Shown piece by piece: positions 45,723 through 55,800 of a stretch of DNA of 60,906 nucleotides. Numbering within the stretch: the first letter of the stretch is position 1; the number at the start of each line of letters is the position of its first letter. This stretch comes from Gammaproteobacteria bacterium. GTDB lineage: Bacteria; Pseudomonadota; Gammaproteobacteria; Steroidobacterales; Steroidobacteraceae. The stretch covers positions 1 to 60,906 of the forward strand of contig JAQGOG010000122.1 of the NCBI GenBank assembly GCA_028293765.1, given 5' to 3'. A model generated the notes under the pieces. The model was not told the origin of the DNA, did not search any database, and saw only the letters and a program-made list of their open reading frames with translations. A program made the translations under genes and the position numbers.

Positions 45723-46448
45723 ATGCCAGATCCCGAACCGAAAGTAGTGCTGCTCGCGGGAGCGAGCGGCCTGGTGGGGAAGAGCGCCCTCGACGCTCTC
45801 CTCGACGCCCCCGACATCGGTCGGGTGTTCGCGGTGACGCGCCGGCCGCTGGGAAGGGAGCATCCGCGGCTCGCAAACCGCATCGTGCAGTTCGACAAGC
45901 TGGAAACACAGCTCAAGGGAGTGACCTGTCACGTTGCGGTCTGCTGCCTCGGCACGACGATCCGGCAGGCCGGATCGGAGCAAGCCTTTCGCCAGGTCGA
46001 TGTCGATTATGTGCTCTCGTTCGCACGTACCGCCAAGGCAGCGCAGGCGCAGCGCTTCGTGGTGGTGTCTTCCGTCGGCGCCGATGCGGGAGCGAAGAAT
46101 TTCTATCTGCGCACCAAGGGCGAGATGGAGCAGGCGCTGGCGAACGTCGGCTTTGCCTCCCTCGACATCCTGCAGCCCGGCCTGCTGCTCGGATTCAGGA
46201 GCCAGATGCGTCCGCTGGAGTTCGGGGCACTATTGGTCATGCCCGTGGTGAATCCGTTCCTCCGGGGCGCGCGCGAAGCCTTTCGCGGCATCCCCGCAAA
46301 GACAGTGGGCGCCGCAATACTCGGCACCACTCGCTCTGGCAGGCGCGGCGTGCAGAGATACACGCACGCCGGTATGCAGGCGCTGGCGAGGCTGAAGTCT
46401 GGGCGCACCATCCCTCTGCCGGAGTCGAAGCCGTCACCGCGCAGGTAG
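45723..46448 (+). CDS. NAD(P)H-binding oxidoreductase (atypical SDR)
   Basis: A 241-residue Rossmann protein with the dinucleotide motif GASGLVGKSALD at residues 13-24, and the segments VSSVGADAGAKNFYLRTKGEME and ILQPGLLLG typical of the HTATIP2/TIP30-like atypical short-chain dehydrogenases. The Tyr/Lys pair YLRTK is present. The substrate is unknown. The ATG at 45723 matches the family N terminus; the longer frame from 45279 overlaps the VWA gene. Confidence 0.86.
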   Translation: MPDPEPKVVLLAGASGLVGKSALDALLDAPDIGRVFAVTRRPLGREHPRLANRIVQFDKLETQLKGVTCHVAVCCLGTTIRQAGSEQAFRQVDVDYVLSFARTAKAAQAQRFVVVSSVGADAGAKNFYLRTKGEMEQALANVGFASLDILQPGLLLGFRSQMRPLEFGALLVMPVVNPFLRGAREAFRGIPAKTVGAAILGTTRSGRRGVQRYTHAGMQALARLKSGRTIPLPESKPSPRR

Positions 46449-46646
46449 CGCTGCACGTTTCGGCTTAGAAAACCGCTCTGGCACGGGGACGATGCGCCGT
46501 GTCCAAGGCGTATCGTGACCCAGTTAACATTCCCGTCGGGTGCCTCCCTCGCAGAATCCTCCATTCGTTTGACGCAGCGCTCACTGACGCGCGCCGCGTG
46601 TCGATAGAGTGCGCGCTAAGGAATTTTTTTGCAGGAAGCAGCTGGA

Positions 46647-49484
46647 ATGGACTGGACGCCCGTGGTGAGCCGCATGGGAAGACGTATTGCGTTAGTGGTG
46701 GCTCTGTGCGCCGCTTTCCCCCTTGTTTTGTTCGCAATCGTCTTCGCACGCGATGCGGATTCCACCGGCTCCGACAGCGTCGAACGCGATCTGTCCGGCA
46801 TCAGCCACCTCTACTCGGAAGTCATCAAGTCGCGCGTCGGCGCGGCCGAGACCATAGTCCTGACGCTTACCGCCGGAGATGTCGGCTTCGACGGCTCCGT
46901 TCTCAAGCAGCAGGTCACCAACTCGAGCGCCTTCAAGTCCGTGGTCGTGGTCGATCGCGATGGCGTGTTGGCGGGTGGGGAAACGACATTGCGCCCGAGC
47001 GCGGCGCAACTCCTTGCTCTCGGAGCGGGACAGACCGTGCTGATGCCGGTGACGCTCGACGGTCAGCTGACGTCCGCCTTCCTGGTGCAAGCCGTGAATG
47101 CGGCGGGTGTTGCACGCCTGGCTTACTTCGAGCTGGCGCCCGACTGGCTGTGGAAGCGAGTGGACAGCCTGCCGGTTCAGACGACGTTGGCCGTAGTGGA
47201 TGCCGACGGCAAGGCTCTGCACAGCATCGGACCGCTGTCCCGCGACGCCACCCGGATTTTCGCCGAGCACATCACTCTTCCCGGAGAGCAGACCGGCGCG
47301 CTTCGCGTCCTGTCCTGGCAGGATGGCGGCGAAGGGTGGCATGGGGTTCTCAAGCAGGTGCAACTCGCCAACGAGCGAGTTACCTCCGTTCCCTGGGCCG
47401 TTGTCAGTTTCAGCCGCGAGGAGACTTTCTTCGCGCGTTCGCGCCATGTCTGGCAGATGCTGCCGTTCATGTTTCTCGCGGTGCTCGCCTGCGCCGTGAC
47501 CGGAGGCATATACCTGGCGCATCGCTACCTTCCCTCGTTGCGTGAATTGCGGCTCGGACTGGCGGCACTGCAGGCCGGCCGCTATGAGCCGCTCGCGGTC
47601 TCGGGGGCGGACGAGACACGCCCGCTGATGGACACTTTCAATCGAAGTGTCGCGACCCTCCGCGAGCAGTTCCATGCGCTGGAGACTCTCGGGGAAATCG
47701 ACAAACTGCTCCTTGGGTCAGCCGAGCTCGAGCAGGTTCTCGATGCCATTCTCTCGCGCGTGCAGGCGGTCACCCGCTGCCACAGCGTTGGCATTACGTT
47801 GCGCGATGCGGATGCTCCGGGACGTGGACGCGTCTATCTCGCGGGGGCCGGCCTCACGGACCTGCCCGTGAAACGAGTGGAACTCGACGATGACATGCTC
47901 ACGACGCTTTCTGACGAAAGCCGCGGACTCACCGTGGCGCGTTGCGAAGAGACGCGCCACAGTTTCCTCAAGCCGTTGAAGGAAATCGGCGCGGAGTTCT
48001 TCTGGGTGTGGCCTGTGAATGTGTCCGACCGCGTGGAAGCGATCCTTTCGGTCGGCTATCGCGAGGCTCCGGCGGCGGACCCGCACCTCGCCCGCTCCGG
48101 CACACAGTTCGCCGAGCGTCTCGCCGTGGCGCTGTCCAAGAGTGCGCGGGACGAGCGCCTCTACCGGCAGGCACACTTCGATCCGCTCACGGCCCTCCCG
48201 AACCGCATTTTGTTCCGGGACAGGCTGGCGCAGGAGCTGGCCAACTCCACGGCCGGCCTGAGCCGCGGCGCACTGTTGTACATCGACCTCGATCATTTCA
48301 AACGGGTCAACGACTCCGTCGGACACAGCGCCGGTGACCAACTTCTGACAATCGTCGCGCAGCGGCTGCGCTCCTGTACGAAGGAGGGCGACACCGTGGC
48401 GCGGCTGGGCGGCGACGAGTTCACCGTGATCCTGCGTAACGTCGTCGATCCCGATTCCGCCCGGTCGGTCGGCGAGCGCATCATTCAACTGCTGCAGCTG
48501 CCGGTCAACATCGGCGGCCGCGATCATTTCGTGTGCGCGAGCATCGGCATTACGCTCTTCCCGGATGACGGCTCCACGATCGATGACCTCATGCGCAACG
48601 CGGATACCGCCATGTATCGGGCAAAGGATTCCGGCCGCGGTTGCACGATGTTCTTCGACCCCCATCTGTCCGGCGCGCCCTCGGCCGCGACGGAAACCGG
48701 GCTGCAGCGAGCCCTGCGGCGCCGCGAGTTTTCCCTCTTCTATCAGCCGCAATTCTCCGTAGCGAACGGCGCCCTCTCAGGTGTGGAAGCATTGCTGCGC
48801 TGGCAGACGCCCCGCGATGGAATGCGGCAGCCGGGCGAATTCGTGCCGGCGGCCGAGGAAAGCGGCCTCATCGTCGATATCGGTGGGTGGGTGTTGGACG
48901 CGGCGTGCGCGCAGTTGGCCATCTGGCGCGAGCAGAACATCGCGCCACCGCGCCTGGCGCTCAACGTGTCCGCGCAGCAGCTCAAGCACATTGAATTCCC
49001 GAAGCTCGTCCGCCGAGCTCTCGATAAGTACGGCATCCCTCCGGCCCTGCTGGAGCTCGAGCTTACCGAAAGTGTGTTTGCCGACGAAGCCGCCGGCGCC
49101 ACGCTCGGCCGCCTCGCGCAGCTCGGCGTGCATCTGGCCCTCGATGACTTCGGTACCGGCTATTCATCGCTCTCGTATCTACGGCAGTACCCGATCGGTA
49201 CGGTGAAGATCGATCGCACCTTCCTCGAGGAAGTCCCGCAGAACGCTGCGTCTTCGACCTTGGTCGAGACGATCATCGTAATGGCCCACGCCTTGGGGAA
49301 ACGCGTCGTCGCGGAAGGCATCGAGACGGTCGAACAGCTCGATTTCCTGCGCGAACGCCGCTGCGACATCGCGCAGGGCTTCTTCCTGGCCCGGCCCCTG
49401 TCCGGGCAGGTCGTGACAGAGCTCCTGCAGGCCCGCACAATGGCTGCGAACCCGGAAATCGGCGACATCCGCGCGGCCGGCTGA
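46647..49484 (+). CDS. Diguanylate cyclase/phosphodiesterase (CHASE-HAMP-GAF-GGDEF-EAL)
   Basis: A 945-residue inner-membrane c-di-GMP enzyme. A helix (about 10-32), a periplasmic sensor (35-265) and a second helix (about 270-292) are followed by HAMP (295-345), a GAF-like domain (355-500), GGDEF (about 510-675) and EAL (690-940). The GGDEF active site RLGGDEFTVIL is intact (near 586), with no clear RxxD inhibitory site. The EAL set is complete: EALLRW (713), LNVSAQQL, ELTES, DDFGTG, VKIDRTF, AEGIE and QGFF. It could thus make or break c-di-GMP. The ATG at 46647 has AGGAAG 8 bases upstream. A c-di-GMP riboswitch lies 0.7 kb downstream. Confidence 0.93.
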   Translation: MDWTPVVSRMGRRIALVVALCAAFPLVLFAIVFARDADSTGSDSVERDLSGISHLYSEVIKSRVGAAETIVLTLTAGDVGFDGSVLKQQVTNSSAFKSVVVVDRDGVLAGGETTLRPSAAQLLALGAGQTVLMPVTLDGQLTSAFLVQAVNAAGVARLAYFELAPDWLWKRVDSLPVQTTLAVVDADGKALHSIGPLSRDATRIFAEHITLPGEQTGALRVLSWQDGGEGWHGVLKQVQLANERVTSVPWAVVSFSREETFFARSRHVWQMLPFMFLAVLACAVTGGIYLAHRYLPSLRELRLGLAALQAGRYEPLAVSGADETRPLMDTFNRSVATLREQFHALETLGEIDKLLLGSAELEQVLDAILSRVQAVTRCHSVGITLRDADAPGRGRVYLAGAGLTDLPVKRVELDDDMLTTLSDESRGLTVARCEETRHSFLKPLKEIGAEFFWVWPVNVSDRVEAILSVGYREAPAADPHLARSGTQFAERLAVALSKSARDERLYRQAHFDPLTALPNRILFRDRLAQELANSTAGLSRGALLYIDLDHFKRVNDSVGHSAGDQLLTIVAQRLRSCTKEGDTVARLGGDEFTVILRNVVDPDSARSVGERIIQLLQLPVNIGGRDHFVCASIGITLFPDDGSTIDDLMRNADTAMYRAKDSGRGCTMFFDPHLSGAPSAATETGLQRALRRREFSLFYQPQFSVANGALSGVEALLRWQTPRDGMRQPGEFVPAAEESGLIVDIGGWVLDAACAQLAIWREQNIAPPRLALNVSAQQLKHIEFPKLVRRALDKYGIPPALLELELTESVFADEAAGATLGRLAQLGVHLALDDFGTGYSSLSYLRQYPIGTVKIDRTFLEEVPQNAASSTLVETIIVMAHALGKRVVAEGIETVEQLDFLRERRCDIAQGFFLARPLSGQVVTELLQARTMAANPEIGDIRAAG

Positions 49485-49550
49485 GCGTTAAGCTCGAGCT
49501 AAAGCTCAAGCTTCGCGGATTGCACGCCAGGCGAGGAGCCAGTCTGACCC

Positions 49551-50084
49551 ATGCTCGTCTATTGCCGCCCGGCCAGGCATGCGTCACAGCGTCGCATCAG
49601 TAATGCGCTGGCGATCCTTGGGACGCTGTTGTTTGCCGCGTGCAGCAGCGTACCGCGCGTTCCCGAATCGCCGGAAGACGGAGGGATTGCCATCGCACAC
49701 ACCGCCGCTCAGCTCGTTGGCGCCCCCTATCAGTTCGGAGGCGCGGATCTGCAGGGATTCGACTGCAGTGGACTCGCGGTCTACGTGCACGAGCGTGTTG
49801 GGCTCGAAATTCCTCGCACGGCTGAAGCGCAACGGCTTGCGGCCCGCCCTGTTGCGCTCGCCGCATTGTCCCCCGGCGACCTGGTTTTCTTTCGCATCAA
49901 GGGTCGCCGCGTGAATCACGTGGGGATCTACGCGGGCGCCGGCCGATTCATCCACGCGCCGCGTTCCGGAGAGGTCGTGTCATACGCGGACCTCCATGAT
50001 ACTTATTACCGTAAACACCTCGTGAGCGCCGGTCGCTTCTGGAACAGCGAAGCTTCAGCGACTTATGTCCCGTCGCCACATTGA
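49551..50084 (+). CDS. NlpC/P60 lipoprotein peptidase
   Basis: A 177-residue exported cell-wall peptidase. Lipobox FAACS gives an acylated Cys near residue 31. The NlpC/P60 core has the catalytic Cys in FDCSGL, the His in NHVGIY and the polar third residue in IHAPR; it should cleave D-Glu-meso-DAP type bonds in peptidoglycan. The gene lies 66 bases after the c-di-GMP enzyme in the same direction. Confidence 0.9.
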   Translation: MLVYCRPARHASQRRISNALAILGTLLFAACSSVPRVPESPEDGGIAIAHTAAQLVGAPYQFGGADLQGFDCSGLAVYVHERVGLEIPRTAEAQRLAARPVALAALSPGDLVFFRIKGRRVNHVGIYAGAGRFIHAPRSGEVVSYADLHDTYYRKHLVSAGRFWNSEASATYVPSPH

Positions 50085-50136
50085 GACATATTGTGGGTAA
50101 AACCCGCAAAAATTATGTGCTGTCGCCGGTTGAGAG
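50062..50136 (+). repeat. Imperfect direct repeat at the nlpC-like 3' end
   Basis: TTATGT-(2)-(C/T)GTCGCC-(2-3)-TTGAGA occurs at about 50062-50086, across the stop codon, and again at about 50112-50136, 50 bases later. A small hairpin (50092-50108, TGTGGGT with ACCCGCA) sits between them and could be a weak terminator. Confidence 0.45.
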
Positions 50137-50201
50137 CCGCGGCACATTTAATCACTTGACTGTCATTCACGACGCTTCGACACTGTAGCCTGAAGTGAAA
50201 A

Positions 50202-50276
50202 GGGCAAACCCGTCGAAAGGCGGGGACGCAAAGCCACCGGTCTAAAGGAAGAGGTTCCTATGACGGCGGGGCTGCC
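50202..50276 (+). ncRNA. c-di-GMP-I (GEMM) riboswitch
   Basis: The class I consensus is present in order: GGGCAAACC, a P2 stem CCCGTC-GAAA-GGCGGG with a GNRA tetraloop, the core GGGACGCAAAGCC, the GGTCTAAA joining strand, a P3 stem AGGAA/TTCCT, and the closing ATGACGGCGGGGCTGCC. GGCA at the start pairs with TGCC at the end. A hairpin 50316-50344 (GCCCCG/CGGGGC) followed by TTTCC may be the expression platform. The aptamer controls the SPOR-like gene that starts at about 50374. Confidence 0.92.
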
Positions 50277-50315
50277 ACGATCGCGCCATGGCGCGGCCGC
50301 TCGCACTCCTTCCTC

Positions 50316-50349
50316 GCCCCGAACCTCTTCCCGCATAGCGGGGCTTTCC
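50316..50349 (+). promoter_or_regulatory. Likely expression platform of the c-di-GMP riboswitch
   Basis: GCCCCG (50316-50321) pairs with CGGGGC (50339-50344), followed by TTTCC and then ATG at 50350. The stem could stop transcription or hide the GCGGGG ribosome site of that ATG. Which gene-control mode applies is unclear. Confidence 0.4.
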
Positions 50350-50373
50350 ATGATGGATCGGTCCGGGGAAGTT

Positions 50374-52350
50374 ATGACATCACCAACGCCAAATCTGGCA
50401 TCCAGCGCCATGGGGCGCGCGGAAGTTCGGGACTCGGCAGCGTCTGCCGCGGACGCGGGCCCGTTCGTTCTCAATTTGTGTTCTTCGACGACACCGATGG
50501 CGCTCGCACAGACCGATCTGGCGGAGCTGAAGCGGTTCACGTTCTTCGTGAGTCGCCGGTTCGAAGAGGGCCGTGAGCGCTTCCGCCTCCACATGGGTTA
50601 CTTCACTACGCTCGCCGAAGCCGAGGAATGGCTCAACGTCGTGCGCGAAATTTACCCAGGCGCCTGGGCCGGAGAGGCTCCGGGCAAGAAGTTGCGCGCC
50701 CGCGCGGCCGCGGCTGCGGCGGCGCAAGCCCAACACGCGCTCGGTCCTCAGCCGCGCGTCGTTGTGCCGCCCGCGCCAGTTCCTGCAGCAGCAAGGGCAC
50801 CTGCTGCCCACGCCGAATCGGCACCTTCCGCGCCGGCGAGGGCGCCCGTTGCCACACCAGCGCCTGCGCGCGCGTCCGCACCGTCGTCAGTTCAGAATTC
50901 GTCATCTGCGCCGCATGCTCCGGCACCGATGCGATCTGCTCAAACCGCTTCGTCCGGTGGGCCTGCCTGGACTTCCGACCCGAAATCAACAGTTACCCGC
51001 GCGCCGGCCCCGACGTCGTTTCAGTCTCCCGGCCGCAGCGTTCCGACTGTGCACGCTGCGGCGCCTGCCGCTTCGCCTCCGATACCGTCACCGCCTGTTG
51101 TGTCGCCGCCGGTGGCCAAGGCGCCTCCTGGCGTCAGGACAGCGCCGGTAACATCCATCGCGGCCCCGCGCGCGGCCGGCGGTAGTCAAGTCAGGTCTGC
51201 GTTACCCAATTTTCCGGCGAAAAGCACTTCTCCGGCGGCCACCAACGCGCCTCCGCAGGCCGCGGGCGCCCGTGCGCAAGCTTCGGTACCGCCTCGTTTG
51301 CCAGCCAAGGGAACCGCTACTCAGCCGGCACAAGCGTCGTCCAGTCAGCGTCCCGGCAAGCCGGCATCGAAAGGCGCGTTTGCCGATTCGAATGTGCGGG
51401 AGGTGCTCGCTGCGCTCGACGATACGGGCGAGACCGGGCAGACGCGAATGATGCCTGTCCCGGTGATGCCACGCGCGGACTCGCCGGAAGAAGGCACTCT
51501 TACGGACACGCAGGTGTTGAAGTATCTCGAAGTTCGGCGCAGCGATGGGGACGAGCGCAGCGGCGGACGCATGGGCGAAGCCCCGACAGACGCCAGCATC
51601 TCGCTGCTCAAGCCGGATGACACCGGAACGCGCCGCGCTCTGAAGGACGCGGTGGCCCAGAACACGCCCGTGGCATTCGCGGTGCAGTTGCAATGGGCTG
51701 TGCAACCGGTGGAGCTCGACAAAGTGCCGCCGCTTGCGATCTTCAGCGCCTACACGCTGTACACCGTCGAGGGCAGCCGCGAGGGACGCAAGTGGTACGG
51801 CTTGCGGCTCGGCTTTTTCAGCGACGCGATTTCGGCGAAACAGGTGGCCTATTACGTGCGATCGGAGTTCGCCTCCGTGGCGGTAGTACCCGTGAGCCCG
51901 CAGGAGAAGACGCGTGCGACGGACGAAGACAAGAAGTCAGGCGCCGCTTTAGCGTTTCCGAAGCGTCCACGCCCGGAGCCGCTGGACGAGTTCAAGCTCA
52001 TCGACTCGGATGACGGCCGGCAGGCCAGCCAACCCGCTAGCCGGCCGCAGCAGCGCTCGGTTGCCAAGCCCGCGCCGGTGGCGGCGCGACCCACGCCTCC
52101 GCCCCCGGCTGCGGCGAAGCGCAGCTCGCCTCCGAAGGGTGGAGGACGAGTGGGCGCTCGTGAGCGCCGCGGTCCGCAGACCCTCGAGGAGACGCTCGAG
52201 ATTCTGGGTGCCGGCGAGCTCGAGGTCGATAACGGTAATGGCGAGACGCTCAACGATACGGGCGTGAGACACCTGCGAGTTGAGGTGCAGAAGAACACGC
52301 CATTCTCGAGGTTGCTCGAGCGTCTGAGCGAGCGGACGAAGAAGAACTGA
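50374..52350 (+). CDS. Protein with two SPOR-like modules, under a c-di-GMP riboswitch
   Basis: A roughly 658-residue protein. An N-terminal SPOR-like module (FTFFVSRRFEEGRERFRLHMGYF...) and a similar C-terminal one (YTLYTVEGSREGRKWYGLRLGFFSDAISA...) flank a long Ala/Pro/Ser linker. A basic, disordered tail ends in a conserved-looking block (TLEETLEILGAGELEVDNG). No signal peptide or helix is visible. SPOR domains bind denuded peptidoglycan, but the matching here is weak. The ATG at 50374 follows GGGGAA; ATG 50350 or 50353 are alternatives. An ATG at 50260 falls inside the riboswitch and cannot be used. Confidence 0.78.
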   Translation: MTSPTPNLASSAMGRAEVRDSAASAADAGPFVLNLCSSTTPMALAQTDLAELKRFTFFVSRRFEEGRERFRLHMGYFTTLAEAEEWLNVVREIYPGAWAGEAPGKKLRARAAAAAAAQAQHALGPQPRVVVPPAPVPAAARAPAAHAESAPSAPARAPVATPAPARASAPSSVQNSSSAPHAPAPMRSAQTASSGGPAWTSDPKSTVTRAPAPTSFQSPGRSVPTVHAAAPAASPPIPSPPVVSPPVAKAPPGVRTAPVTSIAAPRAAGGSQVRSALPNFPAKSTSPAATNAPPQAAGARAQASVPPRLPAKGTATQPAQASSSQRPGKPASKGAFADSNVREVLAALDDTGETGQTRMMPVPVMPRADSPEEGTLTDTQVLKYLEVRRSDGDERSGGRMGEAPTDASISLLKPDDTGTRRALKDAVAQNTPVAFAVQLQWAVQPVELDKVPPLAIFSAYTLYTVEGSREGRKWYGLRLGFFSDAISAKQVAYYVRSEFASVAVVPVSPQEKTRATDEDKKSGAALAFPKRPRPEPLDEFKLIDSDDGRQASQPASRPQQRSVAKPAPVAARPTPPPPAAAKRSSPPKGGGRVGARERRGPQTLEETLEILGAGELEVDNGNGETLNDTGVRHLRVEVQKNTPFSRLLERLSERTKKN

Positions 52351-52373
52351 GGTCTTCGTAAGCCCTGACGGCA

Positions 52374-52411
52374 GAGCGCGGCGAGACAGTGAGCCGCGCC
52401 GCGCTCCTTTT
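52374..52411 (+). terminator. Intrinsic terminator
   Basis: GAGCGCGGCG (52374-52383) pairs perfectly with CGCCGCGCTC (52397-52406), followed by CTTTT. It lies 24 bases after the SPOR-like gene and points along the plus strand. Confidence 0.85.
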
Positions 52412-52500
52412 CCAAGAGCCCGAATGTCGAGCTGCAATGGTCGAAGGGTTGCAGCGTTCCATCGGCCCTGCGCGCCGCTCCCGCTAAGCACCCGCTCTAG

Positions 52501-52803
52501 TCACCGCTTGCCAAACAGTTTTTCGAGCTCGCTGAGCGATTTGTTGACTTCAGCAGTGTTGGGCGGGGTGTAGGCGCCGGGGCGCGGTTTGTAATGCCCG
52601 CAGAAATTGGCGCGGGTTTTGTCGCTGACTTCTTCGGCCGTGGGCTCGCGGCAGTGCTTGGCTACGCGGGTATCGTAGTCGACGCACATCCGGCAGACGT
52701 GCAGCTCGGCACGGCATTTTGGGCAGGCGTCCGCGCGCATCAGCGGCAGGCTCATTGCTGCCAATGAGCTACCGCATTTCCAGCAGACCAGGTCATGGGC
52801 CAT
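52501..52803 (-). CDS. Zinc-ribbon protein
   Basis: A 100-residue protein with a CWKC...CPKC zinc ribbon (residues 7-31), two further Cys in HVCRMC, a CRE and an FCGHY motif. It has the look of a small metal-binding family of proteobacteria; no function is known to me. It begins 9 bases after the uvrA stop, so it is in the same transcription unit. Confidence 0.8.
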   Translation of the reverse strand: MAHDLVCWKCGSSLAAMSLPLMRADACPKCRAELHVCRMCVDYDTRVAKHCREPTAEEVSDKTRANFCGHYKPRPGAYTPPNTAEVNKSLSELEKLFGKR

Positions 52804-52812
52804 GAAGGTATT

Positions 52813-55800
52813 TTACGGCCTCGTGCGCTCCCGGAGAAAGTCGTCGAGCACCCGGCCGGTGTGGGACGTCTTTTTCTTCCGTGCAATCTCTGCGGGGGCG
52901 CCTTGCGCGACGATACGGCCGCCGCCGTCGCCGGCTTCGGGGCCCATGTCCACGATCCAATCCGCTTCCGCCATCACGTCGAGGTTGTGCTCGACCACGA
53001 CCGCCGTGTTGCCGGCTTCGACCAGGCGGTGAAGGACGTGGATGAGCTTCTCGACGTCGGCCATGTGGAGGCCTACGGTCGGCTCGTCAAGCACGTAGAG
53101 CGTGTGCTTCGGCTTGAACCGGGGGCCTGCCGCAACGTCGCCGCGGACTTTGGAGAGCTCGGTGACCAACTTGATGCGCTGGGCTTCCCCGCCTGAAAGG
53201 GTGGGGCTCTGCTGGCCGAGGGTGAGGTAACCGAGCCCGACGTCCTGAAGGAGTTTCAACGCGTGGTGGATACGCGGATGCGCCTTGAAGAATTCGACGG
53301 CATCGTCCACGTCCATCGCAAGGACGTCACCAATACTCTTTTCACGCCAAAGCACCGACAGCGTCTCGGAGTTGAAGCGGCGACCGCCACAAACGTCGCA
53401 AAGGATTTTTACGTCGGGTAGGAAACTCATCGCTATCGTCTTTACGCCCTGGCCCTCGCAGGCATCGCAACGGCCACCCGCGGTGTTGAACGAGAAGCGG
53501 CTCGCCGTGTAACCGCGGATCCGAGCCTCGGTTGTGCCGGCGTAGATGGTGCGGATGGCGTCCCAGAAGCCGATATAAGTCGCGGGACAGGAGCGCGGTG
53601 TCTTGCCGATCGGCGTCTGATCCACTTCGAGCACCCGGTCGATGTGTTCGATCCCGCGCAAGGCTTTGCAGCCGATCAGGTCTGTGGGTTTGCCGCGCCC
53701 GTTACGGGTTCCGCTACCGCTCGCGCCGTTGCCACGGCCGCTTCCGTTACTCTTTCCGTTGTCCTTGGCCCTGGTGGGGTAACGGCCATTGCCGTTGCTC
53801 TCGCCAAGAAGGCGCCGCAGGTTCGAATAGAGGACGTCGCGCGCGACGGTCGACTTGCCGGAACCGGATACACCCGTGATCACGACGAGGCGGCCAACAG
53901 GGATACCCACGTCGATTCCTTCGATGTTATGCAGCGCCACCTTTTCCAGCTTCAGCCGCGGGGTGTTGTCTTTGACCAGCCGAACGGGCTGCGCCGGGTG
54001 CAGCAGCGGTTCACGCAGGAAACGTCCCGTAATCGAGAGTGGATTGCGGATCAGATCTTCTACCGTGCCGGACCCAACGACCTCGCCGCCGCGAACACCC
54101 GCTGCGGGGCCTAAATCGAGGACGTGATCGGCGCGCCGGATGGTGTCCTCGTCGTGTTCGACGACCACCAGAGTGTTGCGATTTCCCGCGAGCTCGGCGA
54201 GCGAGTCGAGGAGAATCTCGTTATCGCGGGGATGCAGGCCGATGGTGGGTTCGTCGAGGACGTAACACACGCCCTGCAGGTTCGAGCCGAGCTGTGCGGC
54301 GAGGCGGATCCGTTGCGCCTCGCCACCCGACAGTGTCGGTGCGGAGCGGTCGAGTTGCAGATATCCCAAGCCCACTCGCTCCAGGAATTTGAGGCGTGCG
54401 CGAATTTCGGCAAGCAGATCGCGGCCGATTTCCTTCTCGCGGGTGGTGAGCTTGAGTTTGCTGAAGAACTCGCCCGCGCCGGCAACCGGCTCCGCAGCCA
54501 GTGCGGCGATCGACCGCTCGCGAAAGCGAACGCCGAGGCCTACAGGATTCAGCCGTTGACCGTTACACGCGGTACAGGCCCGCGGATCGTGCTCGTACCA
54601 TTCGTTCCACCAGATTTCCTCACCGGTCTGCTCCTCATCGAAGCCCGCCATCTCGACGCCCGTACCGAAGCAGCTCTCGCACCAGCCGTGCTTCGAGTTG
54701 AAGGAGAACAGGCGCGGATCGAGTTCGGAGAAGCTGCGGCCGCACGAGGGGCAGGCACGCTTCGTGGAGAACACCGTGACGGTGTCCGACTTCGGTCCGA
54801 GCACGTGCACGAGCCCCTTGCCGAAGTCGAGCGCACGATCGAGTGCAGCGTGCAGCGCCGTGTCCGTTTTGGAGCCGACATCTATCTCGGCGACAGGCAA
54901 CTCGATCGTATGCTCCTTGAAGCGCGACAGCCGCGGCCACTGCCCAGTGGAGAGACTGGCGCCGTCGACGCGCAGGGTCTTGAAGCCTTTCTTTGCCGCC
55001 CACTTCGCGAGGTCGGTATAGAAGCCCTTTCTCGCAACGACCAGCGGAGCCAGCAGCGCGATTCGCTTTCCCTTGTAGTCGCGCAACAGGCGGGCAGCGA
55101 TGGAAGCCCCGCTTTGCGGTTCGATCGCCGCGTCGCAGTCGGGGCAATGCTGCGTACCCAGCTTCACGTACAGAAGCCGCAAAAAGTGATAGATCTCCGT
55201 GAGGGTTGCTACGGTGCTCTTGCGTCCCCCGCGGCTCGTGCGCTGCTCAATCGCGACGGTCGGCGGAATGCCGTAAATCGCATCCACGTCGGGCCGCGCT
55301 GCCGGCTGCACGAACTGGCGCGCGTAGGCGTTCAGAGACTCCAGATATCGCCGCTGGCCCTCGTTGAAGAGAATATCGAAGGCGAGCGTGGATTTACCGG
55401 AGCCCGACACACCGGTGATCACGGTGAACTTGTCGCGAGGAATCTCGACGTCGATGTTCTTGAGGTTATGTTCGCGGGCGTTGTGAATCACGACCGAATT
55501 TTTATCGTGCCCGTTGCCCCGGCCGTACTGCGCCCGCGGTTCAGCCACTCCCGTGACCAACGGGGCGGCGACGGTGGCACTGACGACTTCGGCGGCGGTT
55601 GCGATGCTTGCGTTGCTGTCGCTGGAGATGCTCTTCTCGTACGCCGCGAGAGCTTGACCGGTGAACGAACGTGCATTGGCGCTGACTTCGGCGGGCGTGC
55701 CGACGCAGACAATTTCACCGCCGCGCTCACCGCCCTCGGGCCCCAGATCGATGACCCAGTCGGCGGCACGGATCAGATCGAGATTGTGCTCGATCACCAG

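Noticed and set aside
50260-50373. Upstream start for the SPOR-like protein
   Set aside because: The ATG falls in the closing strand of the c-di-GMP aptamer.
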